Positions 32,339 through 44,567 are shown, numbered from the stretch's first letter. The stretch: 64,000 nt of DNA from Anaspis maculata (GCA_949128115.1 OX421963.1:57841306-57905305), one strand, 5' to 3'. Notes: generated by a model not told the origin, from the sequence alone. Made by a program: numbers and translations.

Positions 32339-33364
32339 TTAAATATCATTAAATTCTGTCGAATATCAGTAGAAAATACTTGAATCTGTCACAATCAAGG
32401 CACTTCGAACCGCTAGTATATCTCAGGTTAAAATGTTATTGAAAAACCAACAGAAAATCTGTTAAGAAGCGCAATCTCACCTTATAAAGAGTGCCAAACC
32501 TCACTTAAAACAATATAAATCTGAGAAAACATAAAATCGAACCACACTGGTTTGCTGCAGTAGCATTTTAAATACTAACATCTGGCACTTGAATGCGATA
32601 GAATGAATAAAATACCGGATGGGCCTGAGAAAATACGTAAAAAATTGTTCATTCTAATTTTTTTGTTTCTCAACCGATTTCAACAAAGTTGGTGTCACTA
32701 TCAATCGCTATAGCTGATAAATACTCAACTTCACAATAGACCAAATTTCCGGAGTTCAATTTGCCCACCAAATTTTCATGTCTCTAACAATTCAAGAGCT
32801 TAGTATGGATTGCAAAAATTAACTGATTAACCACCAAGTTTGATGTCATCACCAAGTTTCACAATGACCTCAACAATTTCTAGATTTGCAAAATTCAAAA
32901 TGACGGAAATAATGGGGAAAAGTCATTCAGAAAAAAACAAGCAGGCCTTGTTTCATCTCGCTATAGCTCTTTTGTGGATGAGCCAATTCATTTCAATGTG
33001 GCTCTGATTGCCGAGAAAGGCAAGTTCTTTCGAAATCCATCGATTCAATCGTCACGGCAACGATCGATGAAAATAATGAGTTCAAAAGAAAGCTTATTTT
33101 CACTTGTGCTCGCCGTTTTGAATTTTGGGAATTGGGCCATTGCGGAAATTGGTCATGAGAGCCTTTTTAACTAGCTAGCATTTGATATATGTTTGTATCA
33201 GTACTTATAACTTACTTATATTATAAGTATAAGTCGGCAGCAGGTGGACAAGATCAGAATTTGAGTCAAAAGTTCCAGGTAGAAACATGCGTTAAAAATA
33301 GCGAGTGGGCCTTATTCCAACTCGCTATAGATCTTAATGGAATGAACCATTCTACTTACCATTA
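32339..33364. other. unannotated stretch
   Basis: AT-rich. No supported exon or repeat. The duplicated phrases near 32940-33000 and 33300-33350 (CTCGCTATAG...) hint at a weak degenerate repeat. Confidence 0.35.
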
Positions 33365-33488
33365 CGGACAAAAAAAAATAGGACAGAGCCTGTCACGGAG
33401 TGTACCAAATTTGGCTTTGTGTCACAATGACACCAGGGCGAAATCAGTATACACTCCGTATCAGTCTCTGTCCTACTTTTTTTGTCCG
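33365..33488. mobile_element. 124-bp MITE
   Basis: Nearly perfect inverted ends CGGACAAAAAAAAATAGGAC and GTCCTACTTTTTTTGTCCG are flanked by TA. The middle contains ACGGAGTGTA and its inverse TACACTCCGT. Confidence 0.75.
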
Positions 33489-34568
33489 TAATAGTAGGTT
33501 ATTGTGGTTTTGAATTGTCAAGGGAGTGTTACTCTTGTTGTTACTGCAATTTTTTGTAGAGTACTCGGAAATCGGAATACCAAAGGGATCTGTGGGTGGA
33601 ACTGCGCGAACTGAGTTCATCCAGTGGCGCACCTAGAATTGCAGTGGGATTGCAGGTTCGCCTATGACCTGGTAATGGTCCAGCACTCCAGCTGACGGTG
33701 TTTCTTCCCCTATTTCAACACACGGACTCGTCCGAAACGATTTTGGTTATTCTGTCCAACCCCGCCCACTGGTTCCTCTGGTATGATGTCAGCTCTGCCT
33801 ACCTAACTTTCACTATGATTTGTGAGATTTTTCAGTTATGTACAAAATCGAGTTCGAGCTTTTATCAGGTTGCCATTGTTTTTCTCAGTAAAGAAAGGCT
33901 TCATCAGCGATTCATAATTGCTTCAGCAATTGAAAACAAAGTCAAAGAGCAAAATGCGTATGCCTACTTCAAATGCGTACCTATACACCTAGATAATAAA
34001 GACCAGTTAGTTAATCCTTCTTTAAAGGTTATATGGCATGAAGATCAGTCTTGAGTCAGTTCTGTTTTGCAGCATGTATCAACTTTTTCTGGGGAACTTT
34101 TTCATCAACTCTCACTTTATCTATTTACTTATCTATTATTGTTACAAAAAGTGTCGTTACTCGATATGTTTGCACGGCATTTTTGCGACGGAAAGCTTTT
34201 TTGAGTGACAGAAATGTATCACCCTCTAATGAATATGACATGCGAGAATGGATACTCTGGCTTTCGGTTTAGTTAATAATGCCGCCTTTTTTAGCTGATG
34301 AATTTTTGTTTGCCAAGTTCGATCAAGTGGTGGGTATCAATTGCGATGATTGGGTGCCAATCACGAAAGCCAACAACATAAATTATATGCGTAATATAAG
34401 GGTATAGAACGCGGCAACTAATTAATAAGACAATATCTATTAGGAGGGATTAGATATAGTCGTTGATAAAATAAACAAAACGACGCTGCTCGAACAAAGC
34501 TCCTGTGGTGATGGGTAAGCCTCCCAGTGTACCCAAGAGTTTGCCATTCGTCATCCTAGCACACGACA
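33489..34568. other. unannotated stretch upstream of the second receptor exon
   Basis: Two open frames at 33698-34054 and 34051-34272 have no recognisable family and no Methuselah transmembrane signature. A good potential splice acceptor (pyrimidine-rich, CGTCATCCTAG) ends at 34559, nine bases before the next ATG. The second ectodomain exon could therefore be internal, with a separate leader exon upstream. Confidence 0.35.
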
Positions 34569-35007
34569 ATGGGTTTCGATACGGTCGCATCGTTCGGTTT
34601 CCTATTGATTTTCTATTTGAAGTTGATTAGTGCCGATAACTCTTCGTCTGAAGTGTACCTGCCTACCATAAAAAAATGTTGCCCTAGGGATGCAGTTTTC
34701 GTCCCGGAACTGCATGACTGCCTGGAAGTGGACGTCGCCGACGTGGGATTCCCGTACAGCGATTTTCACGTGGTGATTGGCAAGGACTGCAAAGAGGGCC
34801 AAGGAAGAGCTGGAGTGTATCCGGAAAGCTTCAACGTTTCCGAAAACGGAACTCTTGTGTATTTTGCGCGCAATCAATTCAGATTTTTCCCCCCCGAAAG
34901 TTATTGCCTAGACTATTACAACGCATCCATTACATCCGATTTTTTGGGACTCGTTTGTGTAAAGTACGACCAAAACAGTGAAATGATCCAAAGAGTTGCA
35001 ACCACAG
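34569..35007 (+). CDS. Methuselah-like receptor ectodomain exon 2 (six-cysteine form)
   Basis: Encodes about 146 residues: a signal peptide (1-22, hydrophobic FLLIFYLKLI), then an ectodomain opening with IKKCCPRDAVFVPELHDC. Cysteines at 37, 38, 51, 74, 113 and 130 match those of the first exon one for one. An N-glycosylation site lies in SENGTLVYF (NGT, about 93-95), the position where the family has its conserved 'ENGT' strand. SYCLDYYNAS carries the fifth cysteine. The exon ends ACAG|GTACGT in phase 1. Sequence identity to the first exon is low outside the cysteine frame, so the duplication is old or diversifying. The membrane module is not present downstream in recognisable form. Confidence 0.86.
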
Positions 35008-35842
35008 GTACGTTTCTTGATATTAGTTCATTAATTGGCAAAAATCACCGGAAAAACTACAGAACCATTGTGTAGATTCTACCGGGAAAATTTTATCATC
35101 ACCTTGCAGATTAGGAACAAAAAAATATTTGCAAAGTACGTCCTTGCCTTGATTAACGATAACTTCGATTATTTCAGAAATCTCAATATTTCCAGGAAAT
35201 TTATTGTTCTTGAATGAACTTGACTTGTCAGCCAATCTTTATTCTAAGCTCAGCACTAAGAATAGATTTTCTACTACATTTTTTTGAAATCCCCCTGTAT
35301 GTGAGATCTATTTCAGATTTAATCCGCTTTTTTTGCCAAACATTTTGAGTTCACAAAACAAATGTTCTTCTTATAACAAGCACTTGAGGAATTTTGTCAC
35401 GTCATGGATGTCTATGCTTATTATAATTTTAACGCGAATAAAAATAATAAACAATTTTGTGAGAAATTACACCCAGCTGGACTGAATATTTGAAACTAAC
35501 TCAAGTATCATTTACATAAGACCTTAACCGTATATAATAGCAATGCTAACCTTAGTGTAGAAGTTTGGACCTGTAAACTCCATCGGTGAGGCCGAGAACG
35601 CAACGAACGCAGGTTGCTGGTTTCCGGTCTCGGTCAGTCAATTGAAATTTCAAAGTTGGGGTGAGTGGGGAGCGAAGGGGCTGAAGATAAGAATTCGCCA
35701 CAATGTACGCGTTAGATGTCCCCTTCGAATTAAAAATCGACCAGTTCTTGCTTGAAGAAATTTCACTTAGGAATCGGAAGTTATCACTGGTAAATAGTTT
35801 TCAAATGATCACATGGTATTCTAAATAGTTATTCCAAAATTT
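35008..35842. other. unannotated stretch after exon 2
   Basis: Starts with the donor. No transmembrane exon seen. A phrase at about 35590 (AACGCAACGAACGCAGG) is similar to the end of the window at about 63950. Confidence 0.3.
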
Positions 35843-35939
35843 GAAAAATTGTAACACAACTGGGCGGTTCATCACTGTGAAAATTGATGGTTTCTTAGCC
35901 GACCTCTAGCCTTTCTGATTGCTCTCACCGGCTTTGGTT

Positions 35940-36103
35940 GGCTGCAAAATACTCAAGTCTTGCCAAAAAAATTGAGACTGAGCCAGACATTCCTTCCTCG
36001 GTGCATTTCATGCTTTTCTTTGGCATGAAGTTGATGCTGCAGCCTATTCCATATGTGTTCGACAAGAATGTAGTCCGGAGAACGTGCTAGCCAGTCCATA
36101 GGA
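35940..36103 (-). pseudogene. Tc1-like transposase C-terminal fragment (left arm)
   Basis: The minus strand reads DWLARSPDYILVEHIWNRLQ, the same block with the Trp retained. The two arm copies have diverged at several residues, so the inverted duplication is not recent. Confidence 0.8.
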
Positions 36104-36417
36104 TGGATATTGTGATCCGCTAAGAGCTTTGTTCACTATAGCAACAGCATAACAGTAAAGATAAATCGTGCCACCAGCGCTGACCAGTTATAAAACGATA
36201 CTCGTATAATATGTCATACTCAAACTCTAACAAGTCAAAGAAGACCATACATTCCTGAATCAAGGGCGAGGAGACATGTCAAATTGCTTATCTTCCAATT
36301 GTGTCCAGATTTTGGAAAGAAATCTGTGAAAACTCGTTTTTATGGATAATGACGTCCGCCCCATTGAGCTGCTGTAGTGAACAAAGCTCTAATGGAGCAC
36401 AATATCTATCCTGTGAA

Positions 36418-36610
36418 TTGACCAGTACGTTCTCCGGACTGCATTCCTATCGAACACGTATGGGATGGGCTGCAGAATCAAATTCATGCCAAGGAAAAAC
36501 AGTCTGAAACTGCTGATAGTCTTGAAACGCATCGAAGTAGGAATATCTGGCTCAGCCTCAATTTCTTTAGCAAGACGTATTTTACAACCAGCCAAAGAAG
36601 TTGAGAGCAA
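36418..36610 (+). pseudogene. Tc1-like transposase C-terminal fragment (right arm)
   Basis: The plus strand reads PVRSPDCIPIEHVWDGLQ after an in-frame stop in place of the usual Trp. This is the conserved block around the last catalytic acidic residue of Tc1/mariner DDE transposases (SPDLNPIEHVWD-type motif). It is only a fragment, with stops downstream. A mirrored copy lies in the left arm. It shows what kind of enzyme the foldback is derived from and cannot be functional. Confidence 0.8.
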
Positions 36611-36695
36611 TCAGAAGGGCTAGGTGTGGACCTAGAAGCCATCAGTTTTCACAGTGGTAACTGCCTTGTAACTGTGGTTACAATTTTTCAAATTT

Positions 36696-36983
36696 TTATG
36701 GTTTAATTGCAATGTTTACAAATTTCTGATTTATTCCGGCCTTGATGAACATTTTTCAAATTGGTTTTTGGTCTATTTGTTTTTTTTTGGCGAGCTGTCA
36801 TGCAAGCACACAACATCAATTCCCCAATAAGTTGGCCTCTTTGTTTGGTACTTTCCATCTATGCAAAGCGGTCTTTCGTATTTAGGCTAGATGTTAGTTT
36901 AGAATTTAGATATAGACCATCCACTAACTTTCAACTCGTTCAACTGGCCAGTACAAAGGTATTGGTATACATTCATTCCTATA
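36696..36983. other. short unannotated stretch
   Basis: AT-rich, no supported feature. It ends at the TA before the next palindrome. Confidence 0.3.
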
Positions 36984-38062
36984 CAGGATGTTCGAGTCTG
37001 GTTATTACAAACTTTGAGGGATGATTCCCCATCAAAAATTAGGCCGAAAGAACAAAAAACTCATGGTCCTAAAATGCCTCATTGAAAAGATACTAATTAA
37101 GATAAAGTTGAAGTTGACTTTTTTAAAAGGTTTTTTTACCGTAACTTTTGACCGTTGGACCGATTTTAATCAAATTTGACCCAAAGTTTAGTCTAATAAG
37201 TCTCCATCGAATGATAATACCACAGTTTATCAAAAATTTCTGGGGGCATAGATAATAGGGGACTGTCGTATTATATGCCCCTATTTGCCCCTATTTTCAT
37301 CTCCCCAAACTATTTTTGATAATATTGATATTTTCGGATTCTACGTTCAATTTAAAAGAAAAAGTTACTCTTGCAAAATTTTGATTAGAGGCTTCATTTC
37401 CGAGATATTTGGGTTTGAAACTTTGGAAAACGCCTTGAAATCGCGACTTTCAAGGGCCTGAAAATTAAAATCCAAGAAAACTCATGATTCCTCAACTGGA
37501 ATAAGTTTTCTAGGTCGCTTAAGTTGATTTACCGCCATTTTTGCTAAGAAACGAGGCGTTTTCAGAGAAAAACAATTTGGGCTCTGGAAAGTGGCGATTT
37601 CGAGATGTTTTCCAAAGTTTAAAAACCAAATATCTCGGGAATGAAGCCTCTAATCAAATTTTGCAAAAGTAACTTTTTCTTATAAATTGAACGTAGCATC
37701 CAAAAATATAATATTAAAATATTTTTCAAATATCATCAATTTTGAAAAATAATTACGGGAGATAAAAATAGGGGCGAAAACAGGGGACAGTCTCCTATTA
37801 TCTACGCTCCTAGAAATTTTTGATGAATTGTGGTATCATTACTCGATGGAGACTCAGTTGACTAAACTTTGGTTCAAATTTGATTAAAATCGGTCCAACG
37901 GTTCAAAAGTTAGGGTGAAAAAACGATTTAAAAAAGTTAACTTCAGCACCCTTTATCTTTTTAAGAAAGCATTTTAGGGCCATGAGTTTTTTGTTCTTTC
38001 AGCTTTATTTTTGATGGAGAATCATCCTTCAAAGTTTGTAATAACCAGACCCGAACACCCTG
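36984..38062. mobile_element. palindromic element with CAGGATGTTCG ends
   Basis: It starts CAGGATGTTCGAGTCTGG and ends CCAGACCCGAACACCCTG, flanked by TA (36982-36983 and 38063-38064). The arms mirror about 37523 along the full 1.08 kb, with shared blocks AAACTTTGAGGGATGATTC and GACCGATTTTAATCAAATTTGA. A half-copy is at 6225-6830. No transposase. Confidence 0.85.
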
Positions 38063-38217
38063 TATAATGCTGCAACTAGTATAAGTCTTCATAATACATA
38101 AAAAGTATATCTAATCCTCACCTCTTGGAGAAATTATTGTCGTCGTCTGTATAACAAAGATTTACTTGAGTATACAGAACTGAAATTCTTTTTTCACTCG
38201 GAACGAAGTTCAGAAGT

Positions 38218-38999
38218 TATGGTCTTTCGAACTCCAAGGAAATTTTACTTACATTCACTTATTTGTATACCTTTCGCTTTTGAATGGTTCAAATACAACA
38301 ACCAAGGAAATATTTTGGTGCGTTTTCTTCATTTTATTATATATTGTTTTGCTCTTTCGCGTGATAAACCGAGAACATATCCCATACACTTTCTATTTTC
38401 AGTAAAATGACTTTTTGGAGCGAAAATAATGTGACAAGCTGGGGGGCTACGGCTACGGCTGATGGCACCTGAAAAGTTTTGGAGAGAAACTATCGGCGGC
38501 CATCGGCCGTTTCCTCCGAGCGCTCCAGCTTGTCACTTTTTTTTTTTGCTACAAAAAAGTCATTCTACTGAAAATAGAAAGTGTATGGGATATAGGTTAA
38601 AAATAGTACTTGTAGTAACCTGTTGAGCTTGAAAAATAAATAGTAGAAAAATAGAACAAATTCAGATTTTAGAAAAAGAGAAAAATAAAGCAAAATATGG
38701 AAAAGATTCAGAACATCATATTCATAAGTCTCTCACTCGTGCCTTCACGCTTGATTAGTCTTTCGAACTTCAAAGAAACTTTGGTGTTGTCTTCATTTTA
38801 TCATCCGCACTTTTTTGCTCTTTCACGTAATAAACCGAGAACATAAGTCAAAAATAGTAATTGTAGTAACTTGTTGAGCTTGAGAAATAAATAGTAGAAA
38901 AATACTCAGAACAAATTCAGAAAAGGACAAAAATAAAGCAAAATATGGAAAAGTTCAAAGCATCATAAGTTTCTCACTCGTACCTTCGCCCTTAATTTG
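38218..38999. repeat. tandem duplication, first unit interrupted by a MITE
   Basis: Unit 1 (about 38218-38754 including the MITE) and unit 2 (about 38755-38999) share GTCTTTCGAAC, TTTGCTCTTTC, TAAACCGAGAACATA, TGTTGAGCTTGA and AGCAAAATATGGAAAAG in order. Unit 2 lacks the MITE. Confidence 0.75.
38380..38590. mobile_element. 211-bp MITE, TCCCATACACTTTC ends
   Basis: Long inverted ends TCCCATACACTTTCTATTTT and its inverse, flanked by TA. The unoccupied site survives in the second tandem unit (about 38835), which confirms the edges. A diverged second copy is at 46927-47140. Confidence 0.85.
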
Positions 39000-40237
39000 A
39001 TATAAACATCATTTTGATCTAATTATCGTCCTGTAGGCAACAGATAAATAAACTGAAACTAAATGACCAAAATATTATTATGTAGTATGTAGGTATGTTA
39101 TAACTACTGTTTATGTATTTCCAAAGCGACATCTGCTACTTCTTAAAAATGTTACCCCGTCAAGCACAGAACAAAGCTCATGGGTCTCCCTGGAAATAGT
39201 GGGTATGATTAGTTTATAATTATAGCTTTCATTCATAATCAGCATAAAGTGGATTGATTTGCTTAGTACCTATTTTGCACCAGCATCAATACTACATAGA
39301 TGGTTTGTGTTCGCTGTGACGTGTAAACTTTTTTTGAAGCGATTAGTTATCAACTTAAGTTTGAACCCAATTAGGTACACCTATATGACTATATTTGTTT
39401 TGTTCTGTTGGTGCTCCCCAATATTTGTATGCGTTTGTTTCGCACTTGCAATAGTCAAGTAGATACGGTTGCGGCGCATGATGGAAACAACTTGTCAAAT
39501 CTCTCAATTTTTTAATTCAAATTACGACCCTATTATGATTTGAGAAGATAGCTTGCTGTTGAACTGTCAAGCGGATATCCTTAAAACTGTAGAGTCACGT
39601 GGTTTCCTCAAATCACATCACAAATCACTCAACTACTTAATAAGAGATTTTAATTATGGCGACCAAGATGAATGCGGAACCGCGAACATTTCGTGGAATA
39701 GTCGTTTTCACTAAAGAGACTCAAAATCTTGAAATCCGCTAAAATTTGTTAATGCTAAAGGGGACTGAAATTGAAATTGAGTACCAAGTGTGCGACAGAG
39801 AGAAAATACATCAAAAGTAATAAAATGTTTTTGGGAAAACTATCATTCCGATTTTAGATCTAAAAAAAAATCATACTCGAATTTCAATTCTATTTGATGC
39901 ACTAGTCAAAAAAAAATTGAAAACATTTTTTTCAATTTTTTTTCAATTTCACGAAATAATTTGATTTTTTTAAAAATTGCAGGTAGTCATTTTGAAGTAC
40001 TGAAAATATCAAACATAATTCTGTTTTTAGAATTTCTGTAGCACATATGGTTCCCTCCGAAACACATTTTGAAAATCTCTCTTTGTTATTTGCCGCCCGC
40101 TGCACCTGTTCTCCGCGATGAGTCATTCATGATATAAGTAGTGATCACTTTCTGCACACATGGTGTTATGATGTTTTCTGGGAAATAAGCGATGTAAATA
40201 GCAGTAGTAAAGATTTGTGACATCGTGGTATTACGCC
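39000..40237. other. unannotated stretch
   Basis: No supported gene or repeat. It ends with ATTACGCC (40230-40237), the left target duplication of the next element. Confidence 0.35.
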
Positions 40238-41001
40238 CAGGGCCGGCAACTTTGGATTTGAACGTGTGGTGCTGACTATTGAATATTTCAGAAAAAGGAC
40301 TGAAGGAGGGTAAAGTATCAGCGTCGCAGACGATTTTTTTTTAACTTCAGAAGTCTGAACTTAAAAAAAATTCAGGCACACGTCATATTTGAATAAAATA
40401 TACTATAGGTACAGGCTGTCCCAGAATAAAGTAGCCAAACATATATGGGAGATAGCCCGGAAGAAAGTAGAGGCTCCTACATATTTTTTTCGGCATTCGA
40501 ATTCCTTTTATTTTATTTTTTATTTCAATTTTTATTTGTTTTACTACTGGTTGGAATCAAGTAAAATTATCACAATCACAAAATTATGCCAATAAGTAGG
40601 GAACTACTCAACTACTCTAAACAAGTCTCTGGCGAATTTCAGCCGAATACTTCAACCCGTCTATGAATTATTCATGAAAAACCAATAAAAAAGTCAAATT
40701 TTGAAGAGCTGTATCTCGTTTAATATTGAGCTTTCGCAAAAAAATAATATAGAGGTGTTTTAATGTTTTCTGGACTTCCATAGGCCATTGGCTACTTCAT
40801 TCTGGGACACCTGTATAATATAGGGGTAATAATACATAAATAAAACTTTCAAAATAAAACAAAAATTCTCGAAATTGGTAAGTTGGAGTGCTACAGCGCT
40901 AATTTCATTTTTTGCATTTTTAACATGTGGTGCTCAGCACCACCTCTTCAAATTACGTGTGGTGCTCGAGCACGTCAGCACCACTATTGTTGCCGGCCCT
41001 G
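40238..41001. mobile_element. non-autonomous hAT element
   Basis: It starts CAGGGCCGGCAAC, ends GTTGCCGGCCCTG, and is flanked by a perfect 8-bp direct repeat ATTACGCC (40230-40237 and 41002-41009). Both features are diagnostic of hAT elements. Subterminal GTGGTGCT motifs are inverted at the two ends. No transposase. A smaller foldback is nested inside. Confidence 0.88.
40412..40813. mobile_element. CAGGCTGTCCCAGAAT foldback nested in the hAT element
   Basis: Ends CAGGCTGTCCCAGAATAAAG and CTTCATTCTGGGACACCTG, flanked by TA (40410-40411 and 40814-40815). Same end-motif group as the element at 9381-19119. Confidence 0.8.
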
Positions 41002-41009
41002 ATTACGCC

Positions 41010-41923
41010 GATATATTTCGTTGCTACAATTTTTGAAATTGTAATTTTTTTTCAAGTTGATCATTTCTCTGACGTGATCACACTATCTAGGTCTACTGAT
41101 GCTCCATCATATTCATATCTGATTATAAGGGGACAAACATTGTAAAATCATATTGCAATTGCAAAACAATAGGCTGCACAAATGTGTATAGGTATTCAAA
41201 ACTATATACACTAGAGGTGAATAACAAAACCGCAAAGAACTACTACTACCAGTCCTACTCCGTCTGAAGTCTGTTTGTCTGTCTGTCCGTCCGTTTGAGT
41301 TCTGTGTGGACATCTGTCTGTTTGTTTGTGTGCCTGGCCGTCTGTGTGGTTATCTTCGTGAATGATTTCAGCTCATTTGATTTTTGTTGAAATCGTTCCA
41401 TTAGCATGCACTTGTTTCGTATAAAATTCGTATTACGTATCGTAGTGCGATACGCGTTTGAGTGTCGAAAAGTGGCTGGTACCTAAGAAGCGTTGATGGA
41501 AAAAAAGTCATGGCATTTTAATTTTCTCGCATGGGCATGCTCCTACAAGCCCGCAAATCGATGATCTCAGGCAGTAAAATTTTGATATAGAAGTTAGTCA
41601 ATTTTGTTTTTATTTTGTCAGTCCAATATGTCCTTGTACTTAAAAATAGTGATTGTGTGTCCGTTCAAGCTGAGAATTTCTCTCTAAACAAAGTTGATTG
41701 GTATGGCTTCCTGTATGATTTTTGTTTTGCCGACTTAGGGACATTTCACCTTGATGATAGTACCATTCTGATGAGTATAATATAAGTATTATATTATACT
41801 ATATTATTATTCATATAGGTCTGGCGATTCCGCAAGATATCCATGGGTCGGGTCCACAAAAAGGCCTCATAGTTCAACTTTATTCCGTCAAGTTCATTTC
41901 CAAACCATACAACTTTTTTCTTA
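41010..41923. repeat. stretch with TCTG/GTTT-rich low-complexity tract
   Basis: A CTGT/CCGT-rich simple tract at about 41265-41350. Otherwise unannotated. Confidence 0.4.
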
Positions 41924-42059
41924 TGGTGCGATTCTCTAAAAAATCACGTTCCATAAAGGCTCTGTTACGTTGTTATTAGCCAGGCAACAGCCAATTGCCG
42001 ACACGAATTTTTACATGACAGAGCGTTTATAGAATGTTATTTTTCACAGAATAGCACCA
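41924..42059. mobile_element. 136-bp MITE, TGGTGCGATTCT ends
   Basis: Inverted arms TGGTGCGATTCTCT and AGAATAGCACCA. The interior halves also match (GGCTCTGTTAC against CATGACAGAGCG). The duplication at the flanks is not clear. Confidence 0.65.
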
Positions 42060-44012
42060 ATTCATCTTCTTTTCTATCTTGAACGGTAAGGTCGCTATGA
42101 GATAATTACGCTAGGATCGACCAGTTACTGAGTTCAATGCCTGTTCTAAATTTTCATTAGAATCGAAGATTGAAATTGGCTGCTCCCAATGGGCGACAAA
42201 CTGCTGAGATAAGGTGCTTGTATACTTGCACCAGGGTGCACCGTTGGTATATAGGTGATTTTTTTTGTTTGAATTTTCGAATGTTTTAAGAATTTGATTT
42301 CAACAAAAATTAGTTTCAGTCATTTTGTGAGCTGCAGTTTCCTACAACATTAAAAAAGTAGGTATACATCTCTGTAACTGTTACTATTTGATGTACAGGC
42401 CAACTTGACGGATAGCGTTTCCCATCTCTCGTTATATACATTTTGTGCATAAAACAGAAAACAAAATGCCTCCTACTGTACTTTTTCCTTCTTTATGGTA
42501 GTTTTTCACTTATCTTACTTATTCATTTCTGGAGTAGATTCCATTAATATCGAGTGACGAAGCTATTGCTATTAATAATAAAAAATGAAAAAGTAACCGA
42601 TTAGGTATTGCTCAGTTGCTTGTTACACTGTTGGGATTTTCTACGGGACTGGAGATACAGTCCAGGCATTAACTCTGCAAATACGACAGAGGTCTTATTT
42701 CTCGCGGACTATAAATATTGTATGATGATACCGGACGGGAACCGCTTGCGTTTGCAGGTGGCAGCGGCACGCGGTGAACTTCAAAGGGAAATATTCAAAA
42801 TTGATTCCGGTCGATACTATTCATGATATTTGAATTTTGAGAAAAGTTTAATATACAATGTTCATCACAGAATAAAATTTCTACCTTAGATTTGGAAAAA
42901 AAAATTGAAAATTTGTGAAAATCAAAAAAAAATTCCGAAAAATACAAAAATTGAAATTTTCGACTACAGCATCAAATAGTTATATATTCTGGAAATAATA
43001 ACGTTTGAATTTTTGAAATCGAACCATTAAGTGAATTTTGAGAATGTTAATAGTTTCCGCGCCATCTCGCGTCTCAGAAACGCATTATTGGTCGTCCCCT
43101 TCAGCCTTAAAAATTGTTTATAAGTTCACCAATCTTCCTGAAAAGCAGTATTAGGTGTCGAGCCAAAATAGATAAGATGTGATTAGCCAACAAACGAGCT
43201 CGATATGTGTAACCACTCTAAAGATGATATGAAAGGTTGTTTCGATTATTAACCGCGGGAGACTCCATATTGGGGGGTAGGCCACAAACCTGTACCATTG
43301 GCGGAGGAACCATTCGATAGCTTTGCCGGATTCATGAGCACACGAGCAAAGCGGTTGGATATTTTAGAGCTTTCTCAATTGAACGTAAGTGTCGAGCCGA
43401 AATGGATGAAATTCGATTAGCGTAAAAGCGAACGCGACAAACTCTTTGAAAAATATGGGAGATTCAGGTCCAGAAAAAAAAACGATTGAGAGAGATCTAA
43501 GGAAAAATACGAACAAAAAAAAACAGTCAGAAATAGCCCCCGCTACTCCGTTGATGAGGCCTAAACATAGGTATCTATTCTGTCATAAACTCCCCATTTA
43601 CAATTGAGAGAACGACGTGCGATTACTGCGACATCGAGTTTTGAACTTATGCACATAAATTAAAAGGCTGTATTCGCAGCAGGGTAAAAGTATCGTTAAT
43701 ATTTCTCCCTTAAAAATGGAGATAAAAACTCATTTTTTTTACACGATGTACTGCGTGTGTTTGAAAACAATACATAACGTTTTTTCAATTATGAAAAAAA
43801 TATATACCTATTTTCCTTTTTTACTGACAACTTTTTTCAAAAAACGGCCATGTGATAAATTTTGTACGTCTCTCATAATTATAAAACAGTTGATAATTTT
43901 TTCGTTTGTAAAAAAATGTCCCAGCAATGTTTTAGAAACTTTACCAGTAATTTAGAGCTATTCGGCTTCTAAAAAATGTGGGGAAATCCAAACGAAAAGA
44001 AGGTGAACAAAC
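42060..44012. other. unannotated stretch
   Basis: No supported gene. The phrase GTGTCGAGCC..AAAT.GAT occurs twice (about 43155 and 43390), a weak tandem repeat. Reading frames here have no family signal. Confidence 0.35.
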
Positions 44013-44567
44013 ACTTGAGGACGGAGTTGAATTGGTATAATAAGCGTTGCGAAATCAATCATTGTGGGTTTATTCCTTGACGGATTCTTACCACTTTGGA
44101 CTCTTACCTTTTAGGTCTCTTTCGAAAGCTGCAAGGATGTTCTTTGGTTTTAGCCCATTGGCATTCCCAACATTCAAAAATAAAAGATGAAAATTTTGAA
44201 AAAATAGAGCGATGGTTAGTGGGAACAACCTTGTTATTAATTTTGCTGGGATGAAACTTTGCAGGTGGTGAGTACATAGCCTTAAAAGATATAAATCCAT
44301 GGTAGCCAGGTAGATAAGGCGTATGACTTCACCTAATGTTTCCTTGTAACTATAGCTGTGTTTCAACTTATTAGAGCCGACATCCTTGGGGTGAAAATTA
44401 CCAACTGGGTTTATTGTTTATAGCTATCTAGTGATGCAGGGAGGCCCAAAATGCATTGATGGTTTTTTGGTTTTAAGAATTGAATAACTGGCATCCTTTT
44501 TTTGTTATGCCTACTTGAAGCCGTCGAATCGAATCGTTTCATGTTTGGCCAACCACTTTAAGACATA
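44013..44567. repeat. dispersed repeat fragments
   Basis: Half-copy of the 30.8-kb palindrome (44013-44160). A second segment (about 44335-44430, GTTTCCTTGTA... and GGTTTATTGTTTATA) is repeated at about 46828-46920. Confidence 0.5.

Larger units (their letters stand above)
35843..36695. mobile_element. foldback element built from Tc1-like transposase ends
   Basis: Two arms of about 400 bp mirror around 36265. They share GAAAAATTGTAAC at the edges, TCTGATTGCTCTC, ACGTTCTCCGGACT and GAACAAAGCTCT towards the centre. Each arm contains the same C-terminal piece of a Tc1-like transposase in opposite orientations, so the palindrome is an inverted duplication of a transposon end. Confidence 0.8.

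Noticed and set aside
33698..34272. Two overlapping open frames with hydrophobic stretches, considered as a receptor transmembrane exon
   Set aside because: No Methuselah transmembrane motifs, no convincing acceptor or phase match, and composition like the surrounding AT-rich DNA.
41265..41350. CRISPR-like or minisatellite array
   Set aside because: It is a degenerate CTGT/CCGT simple repeat without spacers.
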